A stretch of DNA of 39,659 nt from a virus. Positions 1-10,242 of this stretch are shown one piece after another (position 1 is the stretch's first letter; each line of letters opens with the position of its first letter). The stretch spans positions 1-39,659 of IMG/VR virus record IMGVR_UViG_3300042892_000894; one strand, given 5' to 3'. A program made the translations under genes and the position numbers. The notes under the pieces are model-generated. The model worked only from the letters and a program-made list of their open reading frames with translations, was not told where the DNA came from and searched no databases.

Positions 1-733
1 GACCGTTTAGGACACGTGGTGTCTCAACGATGAAAGCGCCTTCGATAACGCCTACTGCACCAGCAACGAACGGTGTACGCTCAACGTACTTTGTTAGCTC
101 CTGGAATCCACCTGTACCAGTTTCAGCGCGAAGATCGGCTGACTGACGTGGGTGTAGGTATGCAGCATATAGTTCACCCATACGAGGCAATGCCTTGTTT
201 GTGCGTAGTGATACAACAGCGTTACGGATATCCGCAACTGTCATTGTGTCTACTGGTAGAACTGCTGATGATGCAGTTGGTGCAGTTCCTGAAGGACCGT
301 TTGAGTAGATTACGTTAGTTCCTGCTGACAGGACCTGACCTACTACGTTGTCAATAGAGTCTGCTGCGTTGTAAGCGATGATGTCAGCAAGAGCTGAATC
401 AACATCGTTAAATGAAGTTAGGTTTAACTTCTTTGTTGTTGTAACTGCTGAACCGTATTCGTTCAGTGTTACTGTAACCTGTGATGGGTTACCTAGTGCG
501 ATGCTTGAAACATCTGAAGTTTCTGTCAATGTAGATGTAGCCTGAGCCAAATCTGAATAGATTGAGAAAACAACTGATGATCCTGGCATAGCCTGTTGCA
601 CTGGCTTAACATCAGCTAGTGAACGCATAACTGGAATGGAACGAAGTGCCATTCTGACATATTGATCGTATGCCGCAGTTACGAGTGCGCTGATGCTAGA
701 CGTGGTTGTGGGGGTACCTGTTGGAATTGCCAT
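1..733 (-). CDS. Major capsid protein (N4-gp56/HK97-fold type), 3' end cut by window edge
   Basis: The frame is open from ATG at 733 to base 1 (244 codons) without a stop, so the C-terminus is outside the window. The N-terminus (MAIPTGTPTTTSS), the stretches MPGSSVVFSIYSDLA, TETSDVSSIALGNPSQ and VTLNEYGSAV, and the late HPRQSADLRAETGTGGF and EGAFIVETPR segments match, from memory, the major capsid proteins of many actinophages. The start has an AAAGG about 9 bases upstream. It lies just after the scaffold gene, the usual order portal, scaffold, capsid. The missing part should be about 80 residues, since the family normally continues with an AGxQALAEAV...RFRPVGWYG-like end, which is not seen here. 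The family call is from motif memory, not a search. Confidence 0.9.
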   Translation of the reverse strand, partial: MAIPTGTPTTTSSISALVTAAYDQYVRMALRSIPVMRSLADVKPVQQAMPGSSVVFSIYSDLAQATSTLTETSDVSSIALGNPSQVTVTLNEYGSAVTTTKKLNLTSFNDVDSALADIIAYNAADSIDNVVGQVLSAGTNVIYSNGPSGTAPTASSAVLPVDTMTVADIRNAVVSLRTNKALPRMGELYAAYLHPRQSADLRAETGTGGFQELTKYVERTPFVAGAVGVIEGAFIVETPRVLNG

Positions 734-763
734 TAGGTCTAGCCTTTCTTGTTTAGGATCGGA

Positions 764-1234
764 TTAGAGTCCAGACAACCTAATAACTTCATCCAGTTCT
801 TCTTTGCTGTTTGCATTTAGCAGTCTTTGCATAATATCTCCATTATGTTCTGGTGATACACCAGAGTCTGCGGAGTTTGTCATACGCTTATATGCTGCAG
901 CATCGTTTGGATTTACGTTATGTGTTGCCTGGTTTTGGCCTGCTTCAATACCGAATACATCGGCATAATCTTCAAGCCATTTAGATACAGACTCTTCAGT
1001 TGGGTCTATATCCTGTGGGATAAATGAAGCAATTTTGCTGTTTACCCCGCGAGCTGCGAGGGCATCCTTTATTGTTCTTTCGCGCTGCGACTTATTCAAA
1101 GACTCGAACTGAGCCTTAAGCTCATTTAGTTCTTTGTCTTTCTGCTTAGACGCTTTGCGTAGTTGCTTTACTAGATCGTTTGATGAGTCATCCATTGTGA
1201 AGTCGTCATCATCCTCGTAGTCGTAATTGGACAT
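764..1234 (-). CDS. Capsid scaffolding protein
   Basis: This is a 156-residue protein with a strongly acidic N-terminus (residues 5-20, DYEDDDDFTMDD), a charged coiled-coil stretch at about 20-55 (KASKQKDKELNELKAQFES), then a small globular part with AARGVNSKIASFIP near 59-73. This layout, and the position directly upstream of the major capsid gene, are typical of actinophage scaffold proteins, which guide shell assembly and then leave the head. A GAGAAGG ribosome site precedes the ATG. No protease domain is fused to it. Confidence 0.85.
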   Translation of the reverse strand: MSNYDYEDDDDFTMDDSSNDLVKQLRKASKQKDKELNELKAQFESLNKSQRERTIKDALAARGVNSKIASFIPQDIDPTEESVSKWLEDYADVFGIEAGQNQATHNVNPNDAAAYKRMTNSADSGVSPEHNGDIMQRLLNANSKEELDEVIRLSGL

Positions 1235-1271
1235 AGTGGTCCTTCTCCCTATTAGTTGTTGGCGCAGGCCT

Positions 1272-1348
1272 CACATATCCTTGGGGCGGGTTATGTGGCT
1301 CCTACTCCTGGTCTTATTATCGCTCCACTAGGCCAGTCGTTCTAGTGG
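1272..1348. other. Two hairpins in the scaffold leader
   Basis: The 126-base gap between the 603-aa gene and the scaffold gene holds two inverted repeats: CACATA/TATGTG (1272-1297) and CCACTAG/CTAGTGG (1325-1348). The second is followed on the plus strand by CTTTTT, so as a terminator it would face the wrong way for the minus-strand genes. On the minus strand both lie in the leader of the scaffold-capsid mRNA and could act as RNA processing or stability elements. Function is inferred. Confidence 0.4.
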
Positions 1349-1360
1349 CAGGCTTTTTAT

Positions 1361-3172
1361 TTAGTAAGTTCCAGCGCGATCTCGTACTAATGCGCCAGAA
1401 GACAATCCGGTTTTTCCACCGAATGTTGCTTGTTCTAGTCCAGTAATCTTTTGACGTTGCTTACGTGCTTCTTGAGCACCTGCTAACTTAAAGACTTCTG
1501 TTTCTGCAGTTGCTTGGCTATATGGATCTTCTCCATAGATAGCTGCTAATTGTGAGCCACGTTGTAGTCCACCTGCAATAGTTCCAAATCCTTGCTGTGC
1601 TGATTCCTTGGTAATGCCTGCGGCACGTAGTTCATCTGCACGTGCTAAACCAGTTTTTAAGTCTGCCTGAATTGCAGCTCCACCAATTTCAGCATTAGTC
1701 ACCTTGCGCTTAATTGCATCTTTTGCATTTGTAGGATCAAGAACATAGGCAAGTATGTCGCCATTTTGAATATCTGGATAGAACTCTTTAAGCGCTCTCA
1801 GCACTTCTGGGTTGGCATTAACAACACGTTGCTGAGCTGTAGCAATACGATCTTCTAATTCTATGCTGTCTACATCACTAGCAATCAACTTATTAAACCC
1901 TTGTTGTGAAGTAACTCCAGTTACTGGGTCAACTGTCTGCTTCCAGTAAGTACTAGGCAGACCATAGTTACGCATAACGTTCTGGTATTGGTCTTCTAGT
2001 GCAATGTATGCTGCTGGGCTTAATGCTCCAAGTCCTGCTTTAATGCGGTCCTTGTTTGCGCTAAAACGATTTTGATATGCAGTTGTATTTTGCAGCTTAA
2101 TAGAAAACTCTGATGGATCAAAAGAGTTATCAATTAGATAGTTCTTAATATCAGAGACTAGGATACCTAAGCCATACTTATTAAACTCTTCGTAAAGAGT
2201 GTTGTACGCAGAAACACGTTCTGCTTTCTTTGTAGCAGCAACAGTATCTTCCATAGGATTGCCTGATGTATTACCAGTTAACTGAGTAACTAATCCAGCG
2301 CTATTTGTGCTGGTTGAAGAACCATCACTGTATTTTGTAATAGTATTGCCATTAGGATCTTGTGTTGTATTAAGTATAGTTTTATCAGTTGTCCCAGCAA
2401 CTGCGCCACCACCAGTAATATCACCAGGTGTGCGCATAAAGAAGCGCTGACCAACTGGATCGCCTCCTGCTGACTTTGTAAATAATGAATCTATTTCATA
2501 TTGAACAGCGTCTCTTTTTGGACCTGCTGGTGCTGCAAATAATTGTTGTTGTAATGCCTGCCACTGGTGCCCCAGACCAACAGTAGGTTCTAAAACTTTT
2601 GGATTAAAATAAGGATTTGGTTTTTTACTAAATTGATTAGTAGCAGGATCATAATCATTGTAAGTTGGATCAGTTGCACCTAATCGGCTATACTCTATAA
2701 AGCGTGCATTAAAAGCCTGTGCATCCAAGTAAGCATTAGGTGCTTGCGCAGGTTTACCCGTTGCTCTTTGCATATCATTTTGTTCTTTCATATACGCCAG
2801 AAATTCAGGAGTACCATATGTGTATATTGGTTCTTTACCTGTTATGCGTCCACCAGTTAATGCTTGAATTTGTTTTGCTGCATACGCATCATTTGATGCT
2901 TGACCAGCCAGATAAGGTGCATATTCTGCGTCAGACATTTTAATGTCTTCTCGCGTACTAAGAGATGTTACCCCACGTGGAAGTGCTTGGGCGCCAAAGG
3001 CTGGTCCCTTAGCATCTTCTTTTGCACGTTGTGCAATTGCTTCTGCTTCGCTCTTTAAGCCAAGTCTTTGTAAGTATTCTTCATAAGAAGTTCGTAATTG
3101 GGCTGCAGTACCTCTTTGAAGTTCTTCCCATTCAGCACGAAGCATCGTTCCAGTCTGATAATATCCGGCCAT
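1361..3172 (-). CDS. Putative internal virion protein (603 aa)
   Basis: This 603-residue protein is not recognised by motif. It is rich in Ala, Gln, Thr and Asn, has no signal peptide or membrane segment, and has long helical stretches at its N-terminus (LRAEWEELQRGTAAQLRTSYEEYLQRLGL) and C-terminus (about residues 440-600, many Ala and charged residues). A low-complexity Thr/Asn/Gly stretch lies near residues 255-300. It is the last of four large genes between portal and scaffold. That position and the make-up suggest a structural protein inside the head that helps DNA ejection. Its ATG at 3172 follows the upstream stop by three bases, so it is probably translationally coupled. Confidence 0.6.
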   Translation of the reverse strand: MAGYYQTGTMLRAEWEELQRGTAAQLRTSYEEYLQRLGLKSEAEAIAQRAKEDAKGPAFGAQALPRGVTSLSTREDIKMSDAEYAPYLAGQASNDAYAAKQIQALTGGRITGKEPIYTYGTPEFLAYMKEQNDMQRATGKPAQAPNAYLDAQAFNARFIEYSRLGATDPTYNDYDPATNQFSKKPNPYFNPKVLEPTVGLGHQWQALQQQLFAAPAGPKRDAVQYEIDSLFTKSAGGDPVGQRFFMRTPGDITGGGAVAGTTDKTILNTTQDPNGNTITKYSDGSSTSTNSAGLVTQLTGNTSGNPMEDTVAATKKAERVSAYNTLYEEFNKYGLGILVSDIKNYLIDNSFDPSEFSIKLQNTTAYQNRFSANKDRIKAGLGALSPAAYIALEDQYQNVMRNYGLPSTYWKQTVDPVTGVTSQQGFNKLIASDVDSIELEDRIATAQQRVVNANPEVLRALKEFYPDIQNGDILAYVLDPTNAKDAIKRKVTNAEIGGAAIQADLKTGLARADELRAAGITKESAQQGFGTIAGGLQRGSQLAAIYGEDPYSQATAETEVFKLAGAQEARKQRQKITGLEQATFGGKTGLSSGALVRDRAGTY

Positions 3173-3175
3173 TGT

Positions 3176-4204
3176 TTACCCCATAAATCCAAAGTCTTGA
3201 AGAACCTGTTTAGTAGCATTTGCTACCTGGCTCTTAGCTTTATCTGTGTACTGCCAACGATCATCCTTGCGTAGTTGCTTGCGTAGTTCTGAAAGGCTTA
3301 TATTACCGGAAAGAGCGTTTTGAACGTTTCTATCTGTTACATCAATAGATGTGTAAGGTAACTCTAACTCATCAGCTATTGTTGCTCGATATGGACTAAT
3401 GATATCAGTTAAGTCATTACCTTCATCAATTAACTTCTTGGCCCATTCTGGCAGAGCAGTCTTTGCGTAGTTACGAATCATCTGATTAAAGTTTTCAATG
3501 GAAGCACCAGATTGAAGTTCTTTAATAACTTGGTCAATAGTGTCAAAGCCAAGAACCTTTGGAAGCATATCAACCGACACACCATTACGAGTAGCAGTTC
3601 TGAGTAACGTGCTGTAATCAACTGCCGGTGCCCCACCAGTTTTGCCTGGTGTAAATGGTTGTTTAGTTGATAGTTCATCAACAATTGTTAACTCATCAAT
3701 ACCACGAAGGTAGTAATCATCAAGCTGAGCATCTGTATAAGTGATGCCTCTGGATTTAAGTTTAGGAATAAGGGCAAGTTTCCAGCTTTTCAAACGCTCT
3801 TTGAAGAGGTCGCTGTTTTCCAACTGCATTAAGTAACGATCTCTAGCGTCAGTGTCTAGTTTTGCCCACTTGGTCTTAAATAAAAGATCTGCTGCTGCAG
3901 TTTTATTTGTTTTGTAAAGATCAAAAACTTTTTTAAGTTCTGCTCCATAAATCTTATCTAGGAGAAGCGCTTCACCAATTCCAAATTTAGATAGTGCAGC
4001 TAAGCCAGCAGCAATCTCTGCATCAGTTAATTCCTTTGGTGCTACAGGGTTGGCTGCTGTATTATTTAATACCTGTGTGTTAGCAACGCCCATATTGGCA
4101 GCAATACGTGGGTCATTCTGGCTTGTGATTGGGTTATTAAATGACTTGATGTAAGCTGCTTCTTTGGCTAGTCGTGCCTTCTTCTGTGCTGCTGTCTCAG
4201 CCAT
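3176..4204 (-). CDS. Putative internal virion protein (342 aa)
   Basis: This 342-residue protein is mostly helical and basic. An N-terminal AAQKKARLAKEAAYIKSF helix is followed by a mid-region (LKSRGITYTDAQLDDYYLRG, about 150-170) and a C-terminal part with LPEWAKKLIDEGNDLTDI and a closing KAKSQVANATKQVLQDFGF. Similar C-termini occur in actinophage internal proteins of unknown role that sit near the portal. The ATG at 4204 has a GGAGG site and overlaps the preceding gene by 8 bases. No enzyme motif is seen. A virion or ejection role is inferred from place and size. Confidence 0.6.
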   Translation of the reverse strand: MAETAAQKKARLAKEAAYIKSFNNPITSQNDPRIAANMGVANTQVLNNTAANPVAPKELTDAEIAAGLAALSKFGIGEALLLDKIYGAELKKVFDLYKTNKTAAADLLFKTKWAKLDTDARDRYLMQLENSDLFKERLKSWKLALIPKLKSRGITYTDAQLDDYYLRGIDELTIVDELSTKQPFTPGKTGGAPAVDYSTLLRTATRNGVSVDMLPKVLGFDTIDQVIKELQSGASIENFNQMIRNYAKTALPEWAKKLIDEGNDLTDIISPYRATIADELELPYTSIDVTDRNVQNALSGNISLSELRKQLRKDDRWQYTDKAKSQVANATKQVLQDFGFMG

Positions 4205-5018
4205 TTGAGCCTCCTAACGTATTGAACATCCAAGTTGTAAAATCAACACGTTCTTTACGTGCTACCTCTTCAGGTGTCGCCTGACGGATAGCAGTCTCTG
4301 CAGCAGTTGCTACTTTTTCTTGAGAGAAAGCCGGAGTAGTAACTGACTTATTTTCTAATTTTTTGGTTATAGGATTTACAACCTTGGATGTTGTAGTCAC
4401 AGCACCAGTACTAATCATCTTATCAATAGAACTTTTAAGATCCTTATACCACTTTTGTGTTTTATCTTGTTCAGTAATAGCCTGACCACGAAGAGTTAGT
4501 GATACATCATCAATCATCTTGATGCGATCTGCTTCTGTGTACTGGTAAATCTGACGCTGTGGCAATGCTGCTGCTTTAGCGGCTGCATCGGCTACGTTTG
4601 CAGTCTTTGCTGTTGAGCGAAGGAAATCTTCAATGCTCATAGTCTTGACTATTGGGTCTGTTGAATAGAAGATGTTCTCAGCTAAACGACCAACCCAAGC
4701 ACCAAGAGTATTAGGGTCATCAATTGTTTTACCTGATGCTGCTTTTACTAAACTCTTAATTGAGTTGTAAGCCTTTGGGTTAGTCTTTGAAAGAGTAACA
4801 ATGTATGGGGCAATCTTAACTGGGGCAAGAGTTAGTTCCTTGCCTTGGTCTTGAATACCGAACCCAAGGATTAATCCAAGAGTGCTTGCAGTACTTGTGC
4901 CAGAATTAAACCCAAAAGTAGGCTTTGGTGTTGCGTTGTCGCCAATTACATTTGGGTTGCCTATACCGTCTGGCTTCCAAACGGTTAACTTACCAGTACT
5001 GTCTTTAGTCCAAGACAT
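4197..5018 (-). CDS. Putative internal virion protein (273 aa)
   Basis: This is a 273-residue protein of unknown function. A Gly/Thr/Asn-rich N-terminus (about 1-50, with NSGTSTASTLGLILGFG) is followed by Ala-rich helices (ADAAAKAAALPQRQIYQYTEAD, near 145-167) and a C-terminal helical tail ending in FTTWMFNTLGG. The start overlaps the stop of the 1740-aa gene as TAATG and the end overlaps the next gene by 8 bases, so the three are co-translated. It is probably part of the same internal virion complex. Confidence 0.55.
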   Translation of the reverse strand: MSWTKDSTGKLTVWKPDGIGNPNVIGDNATPKPTFGFNSGTSTASTLGLILGFGIQDQGKELTLAPVKIAPYIVTLSKTNPKAYNSIKSLVKAASGKTIDDPNTLGAWVGRLAENIFYSTDPIVKTMSIEDFLRSTAKTANVADAAAKAAALPQRQIYQYTEADRIKMIDDVSLTLRGQAITEQDKTQKWYKDLKSSIDKMISTGAVTTTSKVVNPITKKLENKSVTTPAFSQEKVATAAETAIRQATPEEVARKERVDFTTWMFNTLGGSNG

Positions 5019-8000
5019 TAGTCAATCACCTCATAGTTGTCGTTTTCTAAGTAGCGTGTGTACATATCACCGAATCCATTATCCCATAACTTCATCTGTA
5101 AAATGTATTCATCCCAGTCATTTTTAAGATCCGCATTGGCTGGATCTGAAAGACCTTTGGTACCTAGATTTGCTTTACGGTTTGCAAGTTCGCGAGCTAA
5201 GTAATCACGATTAAGAACATAATCAGAAACTGCTTGCATTGTGTTTGTTTTACCGTACTGACCCATCCATTTTTCATCTTGAACGATCTTAATAAGACCC
5301 TTGACATAACGCTTGGTTTTTGTAAAGTCACCTACAGAGTTATCGTAGGCTTCTTTCCAAGCTGGTAGATAAGTGATAATAGATTGAACTGATTTTTCCC
5401 ATTCATCTGCAATACCTAGTTGTCGAGCAGCCTCTGAATTAATGCTTTTAATTCCGTACTGAGCAAGGACTGCATCGCGTTGCTTTGCAAACTTTGTATA
5501 GTAGTTCCAACCAAGACTTTCTTCACGATCAGCTAAGATGTCTTCAGTAGCACGGCGTTCAGTGTATTTAATCTGTCCGCCAGGACGTACTGACTTATCA
5601 CGGAAATAGTTAGCAGCAGCCTCTGAATACTTATCTTGGTTGTTGCCAAAGTTAGCAATAAAACCTACTAAGCCTGGAGTGTTAAGCTTATCCATTTCAC
5701 CCAGTAAAGCATTGTACTTGCGCTGGTTTACTACAGCACCTGATGTTGTAAGCAAGTTAGTTGTATTCTTGCTAGTAGGCGCTGTCATAATATAACCAAT
5801 ATCACCGTACTTATCAAAGATGTAGTCGTCAACCTTTGTTTTTCCAACCTTTGGATCTTGCAAAGCGCGACGGTAGTCATCAATAATTGGTTGCCATTCA
5901 GGACGGAATGTAAATGTAAATGGCAACGTCAAGTTTACAGCCATACGAATCTTGTAGATTTGCTGGGCTAGTTTAATTGCATCTTTGAAATCAGGCTGTG
6001 GGCCTTGGCGACCATTCTGATCCCACTCGTAGTACTGGGTCTTCATAGCGCTACCAACTGCATTTGCAAAACTTGGGTCATCTAAACCGCTTTTTAGCGT
6101 CTCATACTTTTGACCTGCTGCTGGAAGCAATAACTTCCAAGGATCTGCTGGGGCTTTGCCAAATGGCAAAATACTATTCATAATAACAGTAGCTGTTGTT
6201 TCACCAGTGAACTCTACTAAAAAGTTTCTTGCACTATCAATCCGGTCTGGACGTGAATTGGCAATGAGTGATGCTGGAAGAGTTACAGGTATTCCAAATG
6301 AAGGAGCAAGAGGATTTTCTCCTGTTAGGAATACGTTAAGACTGTTCTTAGGAATAGATATTTGATATCCCTTTGGGATGCCCCATCTTCCTTGTACGCC
6401 TTCTGGAATTGTAAACAGTAGATACTGCTGAACTGATGGTGGCGTTCCTGGTGGAACTTCCTTGCCCTCTTCATCTACAACTGTAGCAATACGGTTTGGA
6501 AGGTTCCAGATTTGTGATGCACGAGCAATACGTGAAGGATCTTGAAGGAAGAACTTTCCGTAAACCTTAACAGCGTTATACTGTGCATTAAAGAATGGAA
6601 CCAAGAAACGCATTGTTGTTGAGATACCAGTATTGTTCGTCATACGGTACAAAGTTTCATTAACAGTTTTACGTGATGCTGAATGTGCAGTACGTTGTAA
6701 CTGAATAATCAATTGAGGATCTTGAAGGTTCTTACCTAGTCCCTCTGCAATGTCAATCTCAGCTTGAAGATTCTTCTTGTAAAGTCTTTCATAGAAAGGC
6801 CACGCTACAAGATTGTTTTCAGGTGTAGAACCAATAGCTTTGAATACTCCTGATATAGCAGTATTGATGGAACTTTTAATAATTCCCTTATCATAACGCA
6901 AGGTATCATCAACAAAAGAACGTCCAGCGATAGGTGCAAGATTTGGAGCACCACGCATCAAGGCATCAAATTGTTCTGGGCTTAATTCTTCACGTGCAAC
7001 AAGTGCTCGCATTTGCTGATCTGGAAACAGTTTGTAAATACGAGAACGTGCTTCTGAGATATGAGATCTAAGTTGGTCTGAAGCAACATCAGCATTGATT
7101 TCACGTAAGTAAAATTTACCATCACGACGTAACCATCCAGCGATTTCACTGTCACCCTGTCCCTGAAGGATACGCATAGCAAGTTGATCTTGGCGCAAGA
7201 TACGATTAGCAAATACTGACATCTCGTTAAAGTATTGAGGATCAGTAGGTTGAACTACCGTACGGCTTTGGCTTAACTTTCCTGCATAGCTGCGTGACTC
7301 AATACCCTTCATAGCATCGTATGAAAGGTAAGTCTGTCCTTCTGTCATCCAGTTAAGTGTGTTATCACTTGCTGCATCTTGACGATGCAAGATACCATTA
7401 GGGCCTGCAAATGCTCCGTTAGCCTCTATCTTTACACCAGATGGTGATGTATATAGATCTTGTCCTTCACCAGAACGAACAATTTTAAGTTCAGCACGAC
7501 GTGTTGTTAGTTTCTGTGATTGAACAATTCTATCAAGGATTTCGTTGTCATACTTATCAACCATATCTTGGTAAATGCGGATACGGTTCATCTGTTGCTC
7601 ACCTAAAAGATCAGCAATATCTTCATAGTTCATTCCCTTAGAAATCTCATATGAAGTAATAACACGGATATCAGGTTGTTCAATTGGACCTTTACCACGC
7701 ATCTTAAACTTACCAGATGCTTCTAACTCATCTGCTAAAATTGAAGAAGGCAAACCTTTACGTGTTTGAATATCTGGAATTGCACCCTGTGGTAAACGAG
7801 TTTGCTTTCCAGGAATCTTGTAGAAAACTTTTCCACTAGGAAAATCTGCATAAACTAAAGTTGTGCCTTTAGGAAGATTTGGAACTATCTCCTGACGCAC
7901 ATACTGGCCATAAGCCTTAGCTTGTATTTCCTTAAACTTGTCCTTATCAGCACCAAACAAAAGACCCTTTTGATCTTTCTGCTTCTTGCTTAATTCAAAG

Positions 8001-10240
8001 TAAATATCACGCTGCTTCTGTGTTAGCAAAGGCTTTGTCTTAGATGATAAAGCTAGTTCAACCATTCCTGGGTCAACTGCCTTGCCAAATGTACCTGCAG
8101 CGCCAGCGTAATACTGTGTAGGTGTGATCTCATCTAATATGCTATTACGCACATCAATAGTCTGGCTACGTTGAGTTACTAACTTGCCAATCTGGTCACG
8201 TAATTGACTTGGGTTCTCTAAACCAATTGTCTCTTCAAAAAAGTTTGTAGCTTTAATGGCACGAGTCTTAGTGTTAGATGCTAGGTTTTTAATCATACCA
8301 TCTGTTTTAGCAAGAGCACCTAATGCCAGTGCTGCACGAAGTTGACCGTCAATTGTGTTACGAATTGGGTAACCCATACGTGTAAGTACTGAAGCCTTAA
8401 ATAAAGAGTTAGCAAAATCAAACATATCTTCTACTTCACCGGCTGCTTGACGTGCCTTGAGTGCTGCCTCTGTAGCCTTTTCTCCATAAGGACGGACATT
8501 CTTATAGATTTTAAGGAACTTATCAAAGTCATTAAAGTCCATCATAGGAACCACGTTAGGCATTTCAGACTTCCAAAACGGGGAAGTGATTAACTTGTTT
8601 GCATCATCTACCCAGAAACCATTTTGTGAAAAACTATCCATCATTCCACGACGAACGCTGCCATAAACCTTGTACCAGCGCTGTGCTTCTTCAATAGTTA
8701 AACCATTTTCAAGTGCAATGATATCTGCAAGTTCAGATTCAATGTTCTCAACTGCAGCCATACGCTCAGTAGCATTGCGAGCATTCATATATTCTCTGGC
8801 AAGTTCATTTTTAGTTTCGATATATCTCATATCGCGTAGTGGCTTAACAGAATTAAGCGCATATTTAATCTCACTATATGAATCTGCTACAGGGCCACCG
8901 TCAATACGTACAATTCCACGTGGTAACTTGTTAAACGCTGCTTGAATAACTACAACTGGACGAGTAAATGCAGACTTTTGGAACGTTTCTGTGTAGAAAC
9001 TGAAATCGTGATATAGGTCAGATGCTCTAGCACGTGCCTTTTCAACTGCAACACCGATATTTTTGTTAAATAGGTTAACATCGGCTGCTGATGTGTACTC
9101 ATTGATAACACGGTAGTCACCAATAGACTCAGACATAGCACGTTCTAGGTTAGTATCGCGTAATTTAAGGTCATCAAGGACTCTGCTTAGACGATCATAC
9201 TCTTCAACTGTAGGAAGATGCTGTTCAATGTTAACTCCAGCGCCCCACTCAATAGTGTTGTAGCGCTTTTGAATAGGATCTAAGATATCTTGAGAACGTT
9301 GAATCTCATCTGCAATAGATGCGCGAGTAAGTGCAATCTTGTCTAATGAGTTTGTATCACCTGCTGCTGCTGCAATAAAATTTGCTACATCCTCGTAGGT
9401 TTTTGCTTCGCCAACAAGACCTGCCATTAAAAATGGGTTAGTAGTATTTCTAATAAAGATATCATCTGCTGCTTCTGCAGCGTTTTTGCCAACTAGACGT
9501 TGAGCAACAACACCCATTGGGGTTTCGCGTCCAACAACACCGTTAGACTTTACATACATACCGTGAATATCAAGTTCTGAACGAAGACGAACAATGTCTT
9601 CTGCAGATTCAATAGGACGAATAAATCCTGCTATACGAGCAGCCTTAAGAGCTTTACCTCCAATGACTAATGGATCTGCAAACCAGTTAACCAATCCATC
9701 AAGACCACCACTTGTAAGTTTTCCAAAGACGTTATCTGTAAATGTTTTCTTACGATCTGATGGAGAAGCAATGTCAAATTCAGGATTAAAAAGTTCTACA
9801 TAAGGTGCAGTAATTGCCTGCCCAGGGCTAACATTTTTTGCAAGCTTCCAGTTCTCTACAAGGTTAAGACCTTCACCTGCAACAACATCAGCACTTACAA
9901 GAGCAGTCGCGCTAATAGGTTGTGATATCTTTGGGTATGCCCATTGGTAGAACTGATCTACTTCTTTCAAACCAAGGTTAAATGCAGTATCTAAGCGTAT
10001 TACTTCTGCTGGCTTAGTAACGGTACCAACTGCCTTGGAACCTATATTATTAGAAAGTTCACCAATGGTAGCTTTAGGTTTGTCCGCAATAGTAGGAATG
10101 CTTACACCAGGAGATAGCTGACTTGCTTGCTTTTGAGCAAGACCACCAGCGAGGGAAATACTTGCTTGTGGAACGGCACCAACTGCGTTACCGACTGCGT
10201 TACTAATTGCTTGTTTAATAGAATCCCAATAGTTAGGCAC
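5018..10240 (-). CDS. Giant internal virion protein (1740 aa)
   Basis: At 1740 residues this is the largest gene in the window. It starts with GTG at 10240, seven bases after a GGGAGG site. The N-terminus (1-60) is Ala/Ser/Gly-rich. Segments I associate with very large actinophage virion proteins are the LTRMGYPIRNTIDGQLRAAL helix near residue 630 and the RFLVPFFNAQYNAVKVYGKF segment near 1217, followed by IPKGYQISIPKNSLNVFLTG near 1300. Many long amphipathic helices suggest a rod or membrane-active ejection protein. I see no clear transglycosylase, polymerase or protease motif. It sits between portal and scaffold and is followed by three smaller co-translated partners, like a podovirus internal-core set in an unusual place. 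Confidence 0.7.
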   Translation of the reverse strand: MPNYWDSIKQAISNAVGNAVGAVPQASISLAGGLAQKQASQLSPGVSIPTIADKPKATIGELSNNIGSKAVGTVTKPAEVIRLDTAFNLGLKEVDQFYQWAYPKISQPISATALVSADVVAGEGLNLVENWKLAKNVSPGQAITAPYVELFNPEFDIASPSDRKKTFTDNVFGKLTSGGLDGLVNWFADPLVIGGKALKAARIAGFIRPIESAEDIVRLRSELDIHGMYVKSNGVVGRETPMGVVAQRLVGKNAAEAADDIFIRNTTNPFLMAGLVGEAKTYEDVANFIAAAAGDTNSLDKIALTRASIADEIQRSQDILDPIQKRYNTIEWGAGVNIEQHLPTVEEYDRLSRVLDDLKLRDTNLERAMSESIGDYRVINEYTSAADVNLFNKNIGVAVEKARARASDLYHDFSFYTETFQKSAFTRPVVVIQAAFNKLPRGIVRIDGGPVADSYSEIKYALNSVKPLRDMRYIETKNELAREYMNARNATERMAAVENIESELADIIALENGLTIEEAQRWYKVYGSVRRGMMDSFSQNGFWVDDANKLITSPFWKSEMPNVVPMMDFNDFDKFLKIYKNVRPYGEKATEAALKARQAAGEVEDMFDFANSLFKASVLTRMGYPIRNTIDGQLRAALALGALAKTDGMIKNLASNTKTRAIKATNFFEETIGLENPSQLRDQIGKLVTQRSQTIDVRNSILDEITPTQYYAGAAGTFGKAVDPGMVELALSSKTKPLLTQKQRDIYFELSKKQKDQKGLLFGADKDKFKEIQAKAYGQYVRQEIVPNLPKGTTLVYADFPSGKVFYKIPGKQTRLPQGAIPDIQTRKGLPSSILADELEASGKFKMRGKGPIEQPDIRVITSYEISKGMNYEDIADLLGEQQMNRIRIYQDMVDKYDNEILDRIVQSQKLTTRRAELKIVRSGEGQDLYTSPSGVKIEANGAFAGPNGILHRQDAASDNTLNWMTEGQTYLSYDAMKGIESRSYAGKLSQSRTVVQPTDPQYFNEMSVFANRILRQDQLAMRILQGQGDSEIAGWLRRDGKFYLREINADVASDQLRSHISEARSRIYKLFPDQQMRALVAREELSPEQFDALMRGAPNLAPIAGRSFVDDTLRYDKGIIKSSINTAISGVFKAIGSTPENNLVAWPFYERLYKKNLQAEIDIAEGLGKNLQDPQLIIQLQRTAHSASRKTVNETLYRMTNNTGISTTMRFLVPFFNAQYNAVKVYGKFFLQDPSRIARASQIWNLPNRIATVVDEEGKEVPPGTPPSVQQYLLFTIPEGVQGRWGIPKGYQISIPKNSLNVFLTGENPLAPSFGIPVTLPASLIANSRPDRIDSARNFLVEFTGETTATVIMNSILPFGKAPADPWKLLLPAAGQKYETLKSGLDDPSFANAVGSAMKTQYYEWDQNGRQGPQPDFKDAIKLAQQIYKIRMAVNLTLPFTFTFRPEWQPIIDDYRRALQDPKVGKTKVDDYIFDKYGDIGYIMTAPTSKNTTNLLTTSGAVVNQRKYNALLGEMDKLNTPGLVGFIANFGNNQDKYSEAAANYFRDKSVRPGGQIKYTERRATEDILADREESLGWNYYTKFAKQRDAVLAQYGIKSINSEAARQLGIADEWEKSVQSIITYLPAWKEAYDNSVGDFTKTKRYVKGLIKIVQDEKWMGQYGKTNTMQAVSDYVLNRDYLARELANRKANLGTKGLSDPANADLKNDWDEYILQMKLWDNGFGDMYTRYLENDNYEVID

Positions 10241-10242
10241 AG

